Notes: generated from the sequence alone by a model not told the origin. A stretch of 64,000 nucleotides of DNA from Rostratula benghalensis (GCA_013399305.1 VXAI01000015.1:7127695-7191694), one strand, 5' to 3'; numbered from the stretch's first letter, positions 29,001 to 41,365 are shown. Program-made: numbers and translations.

Positions 29001-30570
29001 CTACTTTTCTGGTCCATATAGATGCAGATCAACAAGCCTGGTCCTTGGTGTGGGAATCCTTGCCACACCGTCAGTTGTGTCTGAGAACATGCTGCTGTAC
29101 TTTTAGGGTCTCTGTTTAGCTGCAGTAGCAGAAAACTTGAGTGTTTGCTGAAAAATCTGCCTGAAAACTGGCTGAATATTGCACTGTTGGCATGTGCTGA
29201 ACTCGTTATTGCCAAGTTCCCCACCTTGGGCACATCTGTAGCATGCTGTGGTTACACTAAAGCTTCCATATCCTTTTGCTATGAAAATGTTGTTGTTACA
29301 TGAAAAAGGTGGCAATGAAGAAATTGAACAAATTACCTGTATGTCGAAGTTTCAGATACTCATGTGCTTGTAACAGTGCCACAGCATGCAGTTGGTTTGT
29401 AGGAGATCAGGTGAGTTGTACAGGAGTTTTCAGAAAAATAATGAGCATCACTAGGAACTGAGGTTCAGTTTTTTCCTTTGTCTTGGTGTTATGGGTTTTA
29501 AAAAAAATACTTTTTGACATGTTGCCATTTCTGTAGTAGTTGAAGTCCATTGTTTTCTCTGCAGACTGAGCTGTAGTAGCCTTTCCCACTGAATGTTTTG
29601 AACTCCTCCTTTGTTGTCTCCCTTAATGTTTGATGCTTTGCAGTTCAGCGTTATTATTAAGCCCTTGTTTGAGTCCTTCAGTGGGATGGTTTCCACAACA
29701 AGCCTTAAGGATCTGAATCAAACTGCAATGGCCTGGTTGGATCAGCACTGTTCTCTTCCTGTTCTGAGGCCAAGTAAGTGAAGTTCTATCCAGGAGTTAT
29801 TCCACCTCCCAGGAAGACCATGGAGAATACTATTTCTTGAAAGTCAGATGGTGACAAAGAAAGCACGTGATGCTGAATATAACTTCCTTTTTAATATCTC
29901 AGTGGAAAAATAAGAGCCTCTTTTGACTGTGAAGATGCTCAGTTGCATGCTTAACACTGAACAGAAATAAAACCCCAAATTGCTGAATATACATAGCACA
30001 ATTTAAATAATTTTATGCTCCATTCTAGTTTCAAATACTTCACTATAGTTGGAGTAAGTTTGTGTCATTATGAAGGAAGACTTCTGAGATTTATGTTCGG
30101 CTTTGCAATGACTTTCTGTTTAGGCATGATTGCTTGATCCTTTCCCACTTGCAATTCAGCAGGTATTTACATTTGCAGTTATAACTGCCAATCTGTACTC
30201 TTTTGTAGAAGAAGTAGGTGGGGTCTCTTTAAAAGTCTTACATCTCCATTCTTTGTTCTCTGGACACGGCTCTTGCACATCTCTGTTGAGTGCTGTCACT
30301 GTGCCTGGAGGTGTGCGTGTTTTGCAGAAGTATTTCCATAATTCTGTCACGCTTAACAGCCTTGCAGTACATACACGCTATCCCACATCGATCTGTTTGC
30401 AGACTAATGGCTTTTCTTGATATTTTTGTGCCTTTTTTTTTTTTATAGTGGTGCTGAACACCCTCCGGCAGCTAAGTACAACCACCTCAATTCTGTCAGA
30501 TCCATCGCGCCTGCCAGAGCAAGCGGCCGAGGCGGTTATCAAGATGAACAAAACAGCTGGCGAAACCTAA
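11083..30570 (+). CDS. MLXIP: MLX-interacting protein (MondoA), all coding exons except the first
   Basis: MondoA is a bHLH-leucine zipper transcription factor that pairs with MLX, senses glucose-6-phosphate and activates targets such as TXNIP. Sixteen coding exons: 11083-11189, 11509-11594, 12850-12939, 13206-13247, 14419-14590, 15575-15664, 16830-16921, 17019-17682, 20865-20986, 21704-21890, 22655-22779, 24671-24769, 25613-25740, 26793-26916, 29644-29773, 30449-30570. All phases agree and about 792 residues are encoded; human MondoA is 919, so the first exon (roughly 125-130 residues) is missing upstream. Exons 1-4 listed here encode Mondo conserved regions ([40 protein letters not shown]). 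The 664-nt exon is Pro/Ser-rich. Exons at 24671 and 25613 encode the basic helix-loop-helix ([16 protein letters not shown]) and zipper. The last three encode the conserved C-terminal domain ([16 protein letters not shown]) and end [14 protein letters not shown] is favoured over MLXIPL by sequence and by neighbours LRRC43, B3GNT4 and DIABLO. Confidence 0.96.
16031..16320 (-). mobile_element. CR1 LINE 3' end, minus orientation
   Basis: Starts with the reverse complement of the CR1 terminus (aatcacagaattgttggagt, tggaagggacctctagagac), continues with 'catctagtccacctctgctc' and 'gggcagccttttccagtgcc', and runs to 'aaggtctcccctcagccttc'. This is the typical reverse-complement avian CR1 consensus. 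It lies in the MLXIP intron between the exons at 15575-15664 and 16830-16921. The 5' limit of the element (right-hand side here) is approximate. Confidence 0.93.
21577..21680 (+). repeat. CT microsatellite and polypyrimidine tract at a 3' splice site
   Basis: A near-perfect (CT)n run of about 35 bases (21577-21611) continues into about 70 bases of mostly C and T. It ends just upstream of the acceptor cag at 21701-21703 of the MLXIP exon 21704-21890, so it forms an unusually long polypyrimidine tract for that exon. Confidence 0.9.
26917..29643 (+). other. MLXIP: U12-type (minor spliceosome) intron of MLXIP
   Basis: The intron starts gtatcctttt, a perfect match to the U12 5' splice-site consensus RTATCCTTT and quite unlike the U2-type gtaagt/gtgagt donors of the other MLXIP introns. 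It ends with tcccttaat (29619-29627), close to the U12 branch consensus TTCCTTAAC. The putative branch adenosine is about 17 bases before the terminal AG at 29642-29643, and there is no strong polypyrimidine tract between them. It separates ...NWKFWI from [12 protein letters not shown] in phase 0. Confidence 0.85.
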
Positions 30571-31223
30571 CAACCAAAGACACTGAGTCGCTTATACAAG
30601 GGGTGGAGACCCTGCTGGTCTGGCAGCCTGGCAAGTCTCCTTTCAGTTGGTGCACTTTAGAAAGAATTCACTCCATCACCCGAGACGTTGTTCAGGGCAT
30701 CAGGCTCTGCCTTCAGAATATGTGGAAGTATGATACGACGTTGTCATAACGTTTTGATTCCTCTTCAGTGCTGTGCTCTACTCCATTAAGTGAGAAAACA
30801 CCAAGCTCAGGTAAATGCAGCAGGTTTGAGTCCTGCAGGCAGCAATATCTCTCCATCAATGCAGCATCTATATGCGACAAACATATTTCTATGAAACAAC
30901 TCCAAGTACTAAGTTCTCTGAAGTGTAAATCTTGTACACTGAGGAATGTTCTCTTAAAGGAGAAACACACTTTCAATTTCATGAAGCAAAATATGCTTTT
31001 TATTTTGTTTTCTGGTATTCAGTTCCATTTGTTTTACTTGAATAGTGAAAATTGTTACACAGGATCACATCAAAAACCAAAGGAGAAGAAAAATCCGTCA
31101 ATGATGTCAACTCATGGCAAAAATACTAGAATTGCAATCTCAGGCTGTGTTTTTTGTATTTTTATTTTAATGAGTGTATCATTGCATATGATCAGCCTAA
31201 AGACATGCTTTATTTTCTAGCAA

Positions 31224-31229
31224 ATAAAG
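31224..31229 (+). terminator. MLXIP: Proximal poly(A) signal of MLXIP
   Basis: AATAAA about 650 bases after the MLXIP stop codon. It would give a short-UTR transcript; use is not provable from sequence alone. Confidence 0.5.
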
Positions 31230-34200
31230 TAGCTGGTTTGTATTATTTTTCCTGATATAGCCATTGCAAGTGAGTAGCAGGCTGTGCAGTAAGTGCAAGA
31301 AAGCAGTTTTAGATTGCATAGATTCTGCAGTTAGGAGAGATACATGAATTTCATACCTGTTTAATCTATCAACTGTCGTCTTGCACTCTGCAGAGTTCAG
31401 CTGCCTTCCTCATAAAACATGCACATAGAAGAAGACATCCATAGATAGGTGTAGTACCGCTTCAGAGAGAAGAATTGAGTTTGTAATGTTAAGAAATTGA
31501 CTTTGTCTCAGAAACTATATCAAACCATGTGGACTCGTAGTCAGTTCTTTGCTTCTTTGTCTTTTTCGCTTGTTCTTTTTGCCTTCTATCTGAAAAACCT
31601 GAAGGACTTGGCTAAATTTGATCTGTATGGGAAGATTACGTTCAACATGAATTATAAAACATATGAAAATATATGTTTAAAACCCAAAATACTGCATAAC
31701 ATTTTTCTGTGACGGTCTCAGTAAATACTGTGCTCTGCTTCAGGTAAACTTGGTCTCATTAGAGCAGTGACAGTCTGTCCATCCTGAGACAGAGCTGGGG
31801 TGTTCATTCCAGCTGATTGTTCATAGTCTGGAGTGGTGCCTGTGATCCTCGTAATTCTGCTCATTACTTGATTCTGACTCTTAAGAGCTATGCAAACTGT
31901 GGCTGACGTTTCCCTCGTACCTCCTCTGAGCTGTTTTCTTCCAGTTTCAAAAGCAGGCTGCCTGGAAGGGATTACCAGGCTATCGCAGTGCTAACATGAG
32001 CAGCTAAAACATTTGGGCATTGCAGATGCTGAAATGGGAGATGTAGATTTTTCTCAGTGTTGTCCCCAACCTTCTCCACTTGATGGGCCAACATTTAAAA
32101 AGAAACAATAGGCCTGGGGAATAGGACTAAGCATGGGGAGAATTTTCTTTCTTCTTTGTCCTGAGATTTTACAGCTAATGGCTTTCATTGCAGAGTTTGC
32201 TTACGTGTGTGAGCAGAAATGCAGCAAGAAGAAAGCATGAGAGGTTAACCCCAGGGCCCTCTCCCTGAGCAGAGGTACAGTTGAGGAACTGGGGGCTAAA
32301 GGGGACAGCTGGGGGGAAAAGGAGCCAAAAGGGAAGACAAAACGGTATGACCCAAGTACCAAAATGCCTTTCTGTAACTCTGCAGACAGTGTTCAATCTC
32401 TCTCTTTTTTTTTTTTCTTTTTTGTTGTGGTTTTGGGGTTGTTTTTTTTCCCCTCCTCAGTGGATCTGATCTATTATTTGAAGCTTGTGGCGCATCTGAA
32501 AACCTGTGCCCCTGCAATAGAACCAACAAAAGTCCAGGCCTCAGTTAAGGAATGGTTTGTGGAAATAGTGTATAAAGGTTGTCATAGTAATTAAATAGTG
32601 AGTAGATTTTCTGGGGGATAACAGTATCTATGTCTTTCATGCAAAATGTTGTAACCAATTAAGCAACATTCTGGATAAAAAGTGTTGAGTAACTGTAAAT
32701 TCCTTTTTGAATCAATGCTTTAAATCCTCCCATTTTTATCATTGATTGTGAACTTGATTCCAGTAAAGTCAACTTACCACTGTGATTAGCCAGGGAGCAT
32801 CAGTAAAGAGTTTTCTTTACTGGGCTATCTCACTGAGATGCATAGATATCTCCATGCATATTTGCATGTAAAAAAAAAAAAAAAAAAAAATGTATGTGGT
32901 TTTCTAGAAAGAAAGTAGGTAAATTGTCCAAGAACAGACTCACATGTGTTTTTGCTGCGTTTTTCAGCTGGACAGATTCTGTAATGCCTCTACTGCAGTG
33001 TGGTCTCCTGCTCATCAGGTGGTGATTGTGCTTAATTTTTACCATTACTAGTATCAAAGATGTTAGAGCTTTGTCTCAGCAAGCAAAGTGCACTTCAAAG
33101 CCCAGGGAAGTCTGATGACTTCTAAGCTTAAATCCTAACATCTCAGATCTCACTGAATGGATTGGAAGCTGAAAGGGACTTTTCAACTCGGTGTGACTGA
33201 ACTGCTAAAAATTTTGCCCCTTAACAGTTTTTATCTAAATGTTGATGGAAAAACCATCATACTCACTGCACCATGAGCTGGTTACAATTGGAGGGAAGGT
33301 GCTTATTTTAATAACTTCTATTGAAGAAACAAGCTCATGGCACTATAAAAGACTGCAAATCTTAACATAGTAAAGAGAAAAAAAAAAAAAAAGATTGCTT
33401 ACTCTTAGGCAAGAGTGTAGGAGGGAGGGAAGGAAAACTTAAAAGATACTTTCCACCCAGTGCAGTTATCAGAAATGATGTGGCTGCTCTTTGAAGCAGT
33501 GATTCATTGTGCTTTTGTCACACTATTATTGCAAATCAGAGTTCTTTTATCAGTCAACCTTTTGAGAGGTGTGATTTCACTTCACTTGGAAACACATCTG
33601 CCCAGTACAAATACTGAGGATCAGTATGAAAAGGGGATGACCACATATGTATTAATTCCTGCACAGTTTTCCACTTTGGTTTATATTTTAACTTCTTAGT
33701 CTGTTTGTCTTACCCATTGAGGAGCCTAAATACTCTATTTCTTTATTAAAAAAAAAAGAAAAAAAAAAAAAAAGCTTGGTAATGCTTTCTCCCCTAATTT
33801 AAGCAGTCCAATTTCCTCAGTCTCACCAAAGTATACTTAAGCAGACAAAACACACAGTGCCTATACTCTACACAGAATTACAGATGATGCACATCTGTCT
33901 TCAGGGAACTGGTGCTAAACTTTGAAAGGATCCCCATGTATTTGAATACAAGTCACATTCAGTCAAATCCAACGTATTTCACTCAATAAGGGAGGGGGTA
34001 GATCAAATATTTATGGCTTGTGATACGCACAAATCAAACTGAGGTTGTCTAGTGGCTCCTTCTGACCTTGAATTCTATTAATTTGTATAATGTAGATGGC
34101 CCCCACCCCAGATGCAAGTTCTGGAGAAGTTGTGAATTATCTGATGTACTTATTAGGTTTATATGATGCTCCCTATTAGTGCGAGGAGTAAGTGGCAAAA

Positions 34201-35842
34201 GTCCAAGAGCAAACTAGATTTGAAAGAATTAAGGAGTAGTAAGAACAGAGACAAGACTTCATCTTGACAGCCTGATTTGTGCACAAAACCGAAGGATTTT
34301 AATTAATATCACTTGACCTGATTGGCATATTCTTCCATGCTTTTCTAGACCCTTGGGGAAGGGTTCCTTGAAGGGAGACTTAATGGAATGTTTCCATCTG
34401 TGCCTTAGATCTCGGTGTCCTTGTATACGTTTGATTTAAGTCGTATCTTCTTCCCCTTGATAGTGTGCTACATGGAAAATACAGTAAATTGACAAAGTGA
34501 GGCTCCCCTGGCTTTTAAGAGGACTTTATCTGGGTGGCATTACTGTGTCCCTTTGAAACCGAGATTGTGAAAAATTGTGTGTATGTGAGGAAAAGATTGT
34601 GTCTTTACTGCTGACTTAACTGTCCTCCCCTCCCATGCACGCAGTCACATACGCACACATGAACGTTCTGTCATGCCACAAGTTTAACAGAAACCCATTG
34701 AATTTAAGCAGAAATGCTTAATCCTCTAAACGTGGACTGACTTGAAAAGACAAAGGGCTGTCAAATTGCATTGGAAAATAACATCCCTTTACTTTATGTC
34801 TTTAGGAGTTTTTTACATTCCCTTGAGAGCAAGCGTGTGTCGGTGCTCGTGTGGTGGAGGTGAGAGGGGCAGGTAAATCTTTGTTTCATTTGCTTTTTAA
34901 GCCCCAAACTCCTCAAGAGCAGTTTGAGAACACGAGAGGGAAGTTCACTGCAGAAACATTCAGTAAGGTAATGCTCTTGTAGTACAAAGAGTTTTAATGC
35001 TATTTCACTTCCTTTATTTCTGGAATGAATAATTCTTGCCTTGATGTTGCCAACTAGAAGACACTGTCGAAAACAGAATGGGTTGTTAACTATTTTGACC
35101 ATTCTTTGGTTACTTCCCACCTTCATTGCATGAGAAACACCCAAAATCAAAAGGCTGAAGGTTTAGATGTTTTAGAGATTCACTCATGCCAGTCTCAAAG
35201 GCTGTGGACAACTGTTGATGACTTTAAGGAGGTTTTGTGATTAGGTGAGACAACGGGAGTTTCCCTATTACTCCTCCTCAATTTATACACTTCAGTTTCA
35301 GCAGAGGTGATTTGGTTTGGGGGATTTTTCTTTCATAGGGCCCCAGTGTTGTTCCCACATCAGTTAGGGAGTCAGGTTTCCTTTTGTTTCATTCTTGGTT
35401 GGATTTCATGCTTGTTTACTGTGTTAGAGCAGAAGTGGTAGTACGGAGTTGTAGATTGAGCTGTAAAACTTGATTCAGTTACAAAGAAACACGTATTAGG
35501 TGCATAATAGAATGACTTTCTAGCCATTGTCTGAACTGTTTATATCTGAACTTTTCCAACGTGAAAAGGTATCAATGTTGGGAGCAAGCCTATTAATTAA
35601 CAACACAATGAATAAATTGCTCTTCTTCTAACCTTGTATTTAAATGTGTTTTAAGTGAATGGAGTTCATTCTTGTTTTTAAAAAAAAGCTTGGAGATATG
35701 AGGACTTCAGGTTGTGCTCTTGCTTTGCCTAGGTTTTCTGTTCTGTTGCATGACACAACTTCTGTTGTGCTGTTGATATGTAGCACTTTTCAGTAGGTCT
35801 GTTAAATTGTGCAATGCATTTTTTTATATTTACAACCAAAAC

Positions 35843-35848
35843 AATAAA
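35843..35848 (+). terminator. MLXIP: Candidate distal poly(A) signal of MLXIP
   Basis: AATAAA followed by a T-rich downstream stretch, the usual arrangement of a cleavage and polyadenylation site. The distance from the stop (about 5.3 kb) fits a long MLXIP 3' UTR. Confidence 0.5.
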
Positions 35849-35870
35849 GGTTATTTTTTGGAAAAAAAAC

Positions 35871-38800
35871 TGGTTGCAATGCCTGTATTTTCTAACTGGA
35901 TGTGGGGAGGTGGTAAGTGGAATTGTTCCTAGCTGAGGGTCAGCATCTGCTGTCCTTTTTGCAGCTCTGGAAGGTGACAAGGGCTCATTTCGGTGTTAGT
36001 GATGCTGAAGTTACCCCTTTGAGGGGGTGTTTGGCTTTCCCATCACCAGGCTTGTGTCCTCTCTTGAGATGCTGAAGCTTGGACTCTTTCTAAGAAACTC
36101 AGGGCCTTTTGGGCCTTTCTTAACTGAAAGAATCAACTCACTGTGAGTCTACAAGGGACTTCCCTTTTCTCATGCATTGGCCACCAGGCTGTGTTTGCTC
36201 TGTGCTGGGTTTCCCTGTTTCACTGGAGTAAGTCTGAGCCAGATTAGCAAAAATTGAAAATTACCCTCTGTATTTGACACTGTTCCCTTCACTGAAGCAG
36301 GTTAGAGACTGGGAAAGAACAGGGGGGCTAAAGTACCATCTCCACAAGTCCAGGTGTCTGCAGAGTGTGCATGTTTCTTCACCCTAAATAACCAGTAGCG
36401 TTTACATTTTGCATAACATAATTCTCCAAGTGAATTGATGTTCTCATGTGTTCCTAAAGGGGTAATACCAGTGAGAGTGTGCTCTTCTGACAAAACTAAG
36501 CAAACATCTATTTATTTTTGCACCTACTGGTGCAAGTTACCTACCCTACAGGCTGGTAATTCGAAGGTAGCTGTAGTATTTCTCTGAGAAAGGTAAAGCT
36601 CTTAAGCCTGGTGTGTTGCACCAGTGCCTTCAGCCCTGATGGTGTTATTTTCCTGCAGACTTGGACTTGGGGCACGTGGTTGATGTTCTGCCTGGACAGT
36701 GGACCTCCCAGGGCAGCACTGAGATTGGATAACATGGTATTCCCATGGAACTGATGCCAGTGTCAGGGACTGAGCTGCTTAAGTCTATGTAAAAAATGGA
36801 ACAGATAGTATTTTGTCTTTGTCTTTTATGACCCATTTTTGTTTTTCCCTGGTAGGACACTTCAGCTCTCTGGGCTTCGGTTGTCAGTTACCTCATTGGT
36901 ATATTGGATGTTCTTGCCTAGCTGGAAGCAGTATTGAATGACTGAAACTCTAGTTGAAGCTAAAGGTAATAGATGAGTGAAAAGAGGGATTTTATTTTAA
37001 AATCATTGCACAGGAGTTGAACCTGATTAATCTTGTCCTTGTAATTGATGGCTTTGACTCAATACAGTTTATGAGAATTTTTGATGAGTCAGGCCTGTGG
37101 TTCCAGGAGAAGGTATAACTGGTTTCTTACTCTGTTTGCACTTAGTTTTTCTTAGTATCTCTATCTTAATCTCACATAAAGCATTTTGGTAGAGGGCAGT
37201 GATTCTTCACTACCATTTAAATGGTGATTAAACCAATCCTGCAGCCTGACTTCACTCTTGATCAAGCACATAAATGCTGGCGTTACAGCAGTGATGTTAT
37301 CAAACCTTTCTGGGAGGAAGAGTTCTATTTAAACAGTGATAAACCAACACTTTGCTCTTGGTGAAGCATAGAAATGCCAATATTAATGCAATGATGATAG
37401 CAAACTTCTCAGGAGGAAGCTGTGGCTGGACAGCAGCGCTTCTTTACTGCTGATTTTGTTGTGATTTCAGTGAGGCTGGCATGACTGTAGCTGATATGCT
37501 GAAAGAGTTTTGAAATGGCTAATATTTGTGGCTGGTTCTGCTCATCCTTGAACAGTGCCAAAAGTGGACCTACACTTGTTCGACGGAAATTAATGCTCAC
37601 TGCTGAAGGGAATTGGCACTTCCATGGGCAAAGAGGTTAGGGCTCTCTTTATATGTAAAAGAATGGAAAGCAATGTTCACTAGATTTATTATTACTATTA
37701 TTTTAACCTGCATTTATGCTCTTATATGTCTCTTCTCATCCTTGAAGACTTTATCCTTCTGAACATGCTCATCACTAGGAGGTGGGCAGGCATTGAATAG
37801 TTGGGTGTTGGGGAAGTTCCCTGTGTGCAAACACCGAATAGTCACCGTTGTCATCCAGAGAGATGTTTAACGAGCTCCTATCTCAGAACAAGGTTTATGT
37901 ATCACAAACCCCAACACCTTTCCATCACAAAATGGAAACAAACCCACAAAAGGTCAGACTCACCATGTTCTGAAGTCCTGCTGCTGCCAGCCCTTTTGAC
38001 ACTTCTTATAAAGACCACCAGTGACTCCTCCATCTCAACTGTAAACTCCTCGTGGGTCTCAAAAGCCAACAGCTTCATTTTCAGTCAGGATAAATAGGGA
38101 ACTGTTTGCCAAGAAAGCTTTGCTGGTGACCACCTCATTATCTCACAGCAGAGATCCACCTTGTGGCACAGGTGTACACCCTGAACTTCCAGCCCTCCAG
38201 GGCTGAGAAGGACTTTTCTGAGCCCTGACAATCCTGCCCGAGGAAAGATGCGGATCTGCAGATGTTCTGTCTGGGGCTGGGAGCCTTCTGCTCTTGGGAG
38301 TGACTTGTCAGAGCCTTTCCTTGAGAATGGTCAAGTCATCTTTTGAGAATCTCTGGCCTTCAGCACAAGTTTTTGAGTGCTCTGCCCTAGGCCTGGACAA
38401 CAGAGGTCCTGAGAATCTTTTTCAAAAGAAGCCACGCGACCACCTCTGCATTAGGGCCAGTGTTGGCTCTCACATCTTCTCTTTCCTGTGCGGTCCAAGC
38501 TCAGTCATCCGATGTGTCTCTTCACAGCTGGGAAGAGCCTCTACAGAAGAAGCCTCTACACCCACCCAAGGCTGGCAGGGAGCCAGTGGTATTGGGGTAG
38601 ATGAAAGGATGGTACCTGAGCAGCCACACATCCACAGGCTGCTTACAGAACCTAAAGAAACTTTGTCTGACAAAATCAGTGACTGTTTGCTTTATGAACT
38701 TGCAGACATGAGTGTAAAGCAGATGTCAGAAGTGCTTTTGTGATTCAGTTGTGTCACTTTGTGCATTGCTGTTTCTGTCTCACTTACCCTCTTGTTCTGA

Positions 38801-41088
38801 CTCCTGGGTCAGGTGCTGCTCATCACTCCCTGACCTTTAAATTCTGATCTTCTGGTGTCAGCCAGCCTCTGCCTCCTTGCATCCCAAAAGCTTGTGGCAA
38901 AGCACTGTTCCCATATGAGGAGGACAGTGGCTTGCCACAGTTTGGCCTCTCCTGTGTGTCTCCCTGTTTCAAGCAAGCATCCCATGTGGGTGAGCTCAGG
39001 CTCGAGGTGTGACATGCCCCCCCCAGGGAAGAACAGCTCTTCTTTTTCAGGTTGCACTTCCTGTGACATGAGTTGGGACAGGCCATATGAGTCACTTGAA
39101 CATCTTATTTGAGTTTCTGAGGAAATCTGTTTCTCTTTCCGAGGAAAACACTTTCATTTAGCTATTTGCACATTCAGAAGGTGAAAGAAAAGAGATGCGA
39201 GAGAGGAGAAACCATAGAGAACAGCCCTGGATAATCCACTGGTTTAGCAAGGCTTCAGTGGTTTGTGTCAACTATTGGAAATGGTGATGCCTAAACCCTC
39301 AGGATGTATGTGTCTTCCTGCCTGTAGTGGTTTGCTGACCTGACCTGATAAGGTCAGGAGATGTTTCTTCTGTCCTGGGGGTGAGCACATCCCCAGACAG
39401 TGATCCTTTTCCATTTGTTCGTCTTTCTCTGTTAACCTGAAACTCAGCAGAGTAATTTTGAGAGTGCTCCAGCCACCAGTGTGTCTTTGCTTCTCGCAGG
39501 GGGTTGTTAGCACTGAGCCTTCCAGGACTGATGGGTACCTTTCTGATGCAGACGATACCACGAGTAAATACCCAGATGTTTGCACAAACTCCCATTTATT
39601 CTGAATTCTTTGAATTGGAAGTGTGCTAGTGTGGCACTAACAGAGGTGTGCTACTAGTGTTAACATCAGAAAACAGGGTAATGGTCTTACATCTACCCGC
39701 ATCCTTCTGCCTGTCACCACTATGTGACATCTCCATGGTGGTGTCTGAAGTTGGTTCCACATGAGGGGAATTCTTCCCCTGGCTCCAGCAAGGACCTTGG
39801 TCCTTCTGTTCCTCTTGGACACCCCCTCCAGGCTAGTGCTTTTTGGGGACAAGCAGTGACTCAGTTGATGTCAAGAAACCCCTCTTCCTGGAGAATTCTG
39901 GGCACAACAAGGCCACTTCTCCAGCAACAGGAGGAAGAAGAGCTACAGCTTCATCGATGCTGATGACACCAACTTGAAGGACCACCTCATCAGAAGGGTG
40001 AGTTCAGTACTGATGTATTTGGAAGGAGGATGGAGGAGATGAACTGATACCAAAATCCCTTGCTCTAGCCCCTCTTGGGCTTTTCACAGCCTCACAGAGA
40101 AGGAGCCCTGGTGCCACTGGGATGTGGGGGCTCAATCCAGCTGCAATTCCCTGGGTGTTCAGAGCACAAATCGAATACTTCTGAGCAAAGTCAACCCTGC
40201 ACAGGGCTGTGCGCTGATACAGACCACCATCAGTGAACACAGGGGATGATGCAGAAACTCGAGCAATCCTTTACTTGTGTTTTAAGTATCCACTTAAGTA
40301 TCCAGTCAATTTTTTTATATGTATAGATAAGTGATGTTATTTTTTGGAGCTGATTTTTTTTTTTTTTTTTATAGATAATGTTACTTTTGGAACTGATTGT
40401 AATACTTAGATTGGCTTCAACTTTGGTAACATAGACTAAAATAGTTGTATTACTGTTACTAACCTTCTCGTTATTTGTGATAATGAGGAGTCAATTAAAA
40501 ACCAAAAGGAAAACAAGCATATGCCAACACCATTTGAGTGTCTTTGCTGTGATAATTAGCTCAGCCTTGTCTCGATGCAATGGTTGTGTTAGAGCTAATG
40601 AGCACGTTTCCAGCAGAGCTGATGGTGGCCCTGAACCCTGAAAACTTGTAAACCCAAACCCAACTCCGGAGCCGTGATGCAGAATTCAGCCTTCAGAAGC
40701 AGGGGCTGATTAGAACAATTTATCCACTGATGGATCCAAATGAGAAACCGGTTGAAATCTTAAGAAACAAACTGGCTTCATGTCTAATTAAAAAGGGATG
40801 AGAAAAGAGAATATGCAATATTGATGCTTCTTGTATCTTTAACGCAAGGACCAGAAAAAGCTGGTTAATTTGCCCTTAATAAACCACTACGCCTTCAGTG
40901 CAGAAATATTGTAAAAAAGAATTGCATAGTGAAAAAAGAATCCACCATTATTAGTTTTATTTCATCTCATTTTAATTAAATTCCAGGGTTTATCCAAATG
41001 TAACGTCAGAAAATGAGCAAAGCCCTTCACCTACTAAGTAGTAAATATATCATTCATCCCTTTCAGTATTAAAATACAAAATTTAAAA
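35871..41088. other. Intergenic region between MLXIP and the IL31-position gene
   Basis: No gene can be assigned. The segment 37800-40020 is richer in GC and has fragments that read like protein but are broken by stops and frame changes. The longest open stretch is about 150 codons ending at 38743, and a donor-like AGG|gtgagt occurs near 40000. Downstream, 40260-41088 is strongly AT-rich. A diverged tandem duplication lies at 37215-37419. Confidence 0.6.
37215..37419. repeat. Imperfect tandem duplication, two copies of about 100 bp
   Basis: Copy 1 (37215-37320) and copy 2 (37327-37419) share an ordered set of motifs: atttaaa, gtgat.aaacca, ctcttg.t.aagca, aaatgc, gatg.ta.caaac and ggaggaag at the end. 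Copy 2 lacks a block of roughly ten bases. The copies are diverged, so the duplication is old. Function unknown. Confidence 0.75.
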
Positions 41089-41147
41089 NNNNNNNNNNNN
41101 NNNNNNNNNNNNNNNNNNNNNNNNNNNNNNNNNNNNNNNNNNNNNNN
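41089..41147. other. Assembly gap (59 N)
   Basis: A run of 59 N in an AT-rich tract, downstream of the minus-strand cytokine gene and probably inside or just beyond its 3' UTR. Confidence 0.99.
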
Positions 41148-41154
41148 AAAAATA

Positions 41155-41365
41155 CTATTAACTAGCAAATAAATAGAAATTCAGTTTACTGACAGTTTTC
41201 TCTTTTGAAAAAAGTAATTGCAAGATAAAAATATAAATAAATCAAAATTGCTGAAATCATGCTTTCCCATTTGCTTATTTATGTCACAATTGGTCAATTA
41301 AATCACCCTGAGTTACATCAGTCCATCCTTTTTATATGCTCTTGCAAATAAAACAGTATAAATAA
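41155..41365 (-). promoter_or_regulatory. AU-rich element cluster in the predicted 3' UTR of the cytokine gene
   Basis: On the minus strand the nonamer TTATTTATA occurs at 41365-41357 and again at 41240-41232, with further ATTTA pentamers around them, about 190-320 bases after the stop codon at 41557. Such elements destabilise mRNAs of cytokines and early-response genes. The surrounding DNA is AT-rich, so some matches could be chance. A candidate poly(A) signal (AATAAA on the minus strand) lies beyond the gap at 40961-40956. Confidence 0.5.

Larger units (their letters stand above)
30571..35870 (+). other. MLXIP: MLXIP 3' UTR (probable)
   Basis: After the stop at 30568-30570 no further gene is visible for about 5 kb on this strand. 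A first poly(A) signal AATAAA is at 31224-31229 and a strong candidate distal one at 35843-35848. Human MLXIP has a long 3' UTR, so termination near 35865 is plausible, with possible shorter isoforms ending near 31245. The tract contains homopolymer runs, for example A at 32870-32890 and A-rich 33747-33772. The exact end is inferred. Confidence 0.6.

Noticed and set aside
30768..31220. 150-codon plus-strand open frame just after the MLXIP stop
   Set aside because: It lies in the MLXIP 3' UTR, has no recognisable similarity and no supporting splice sites or start context.
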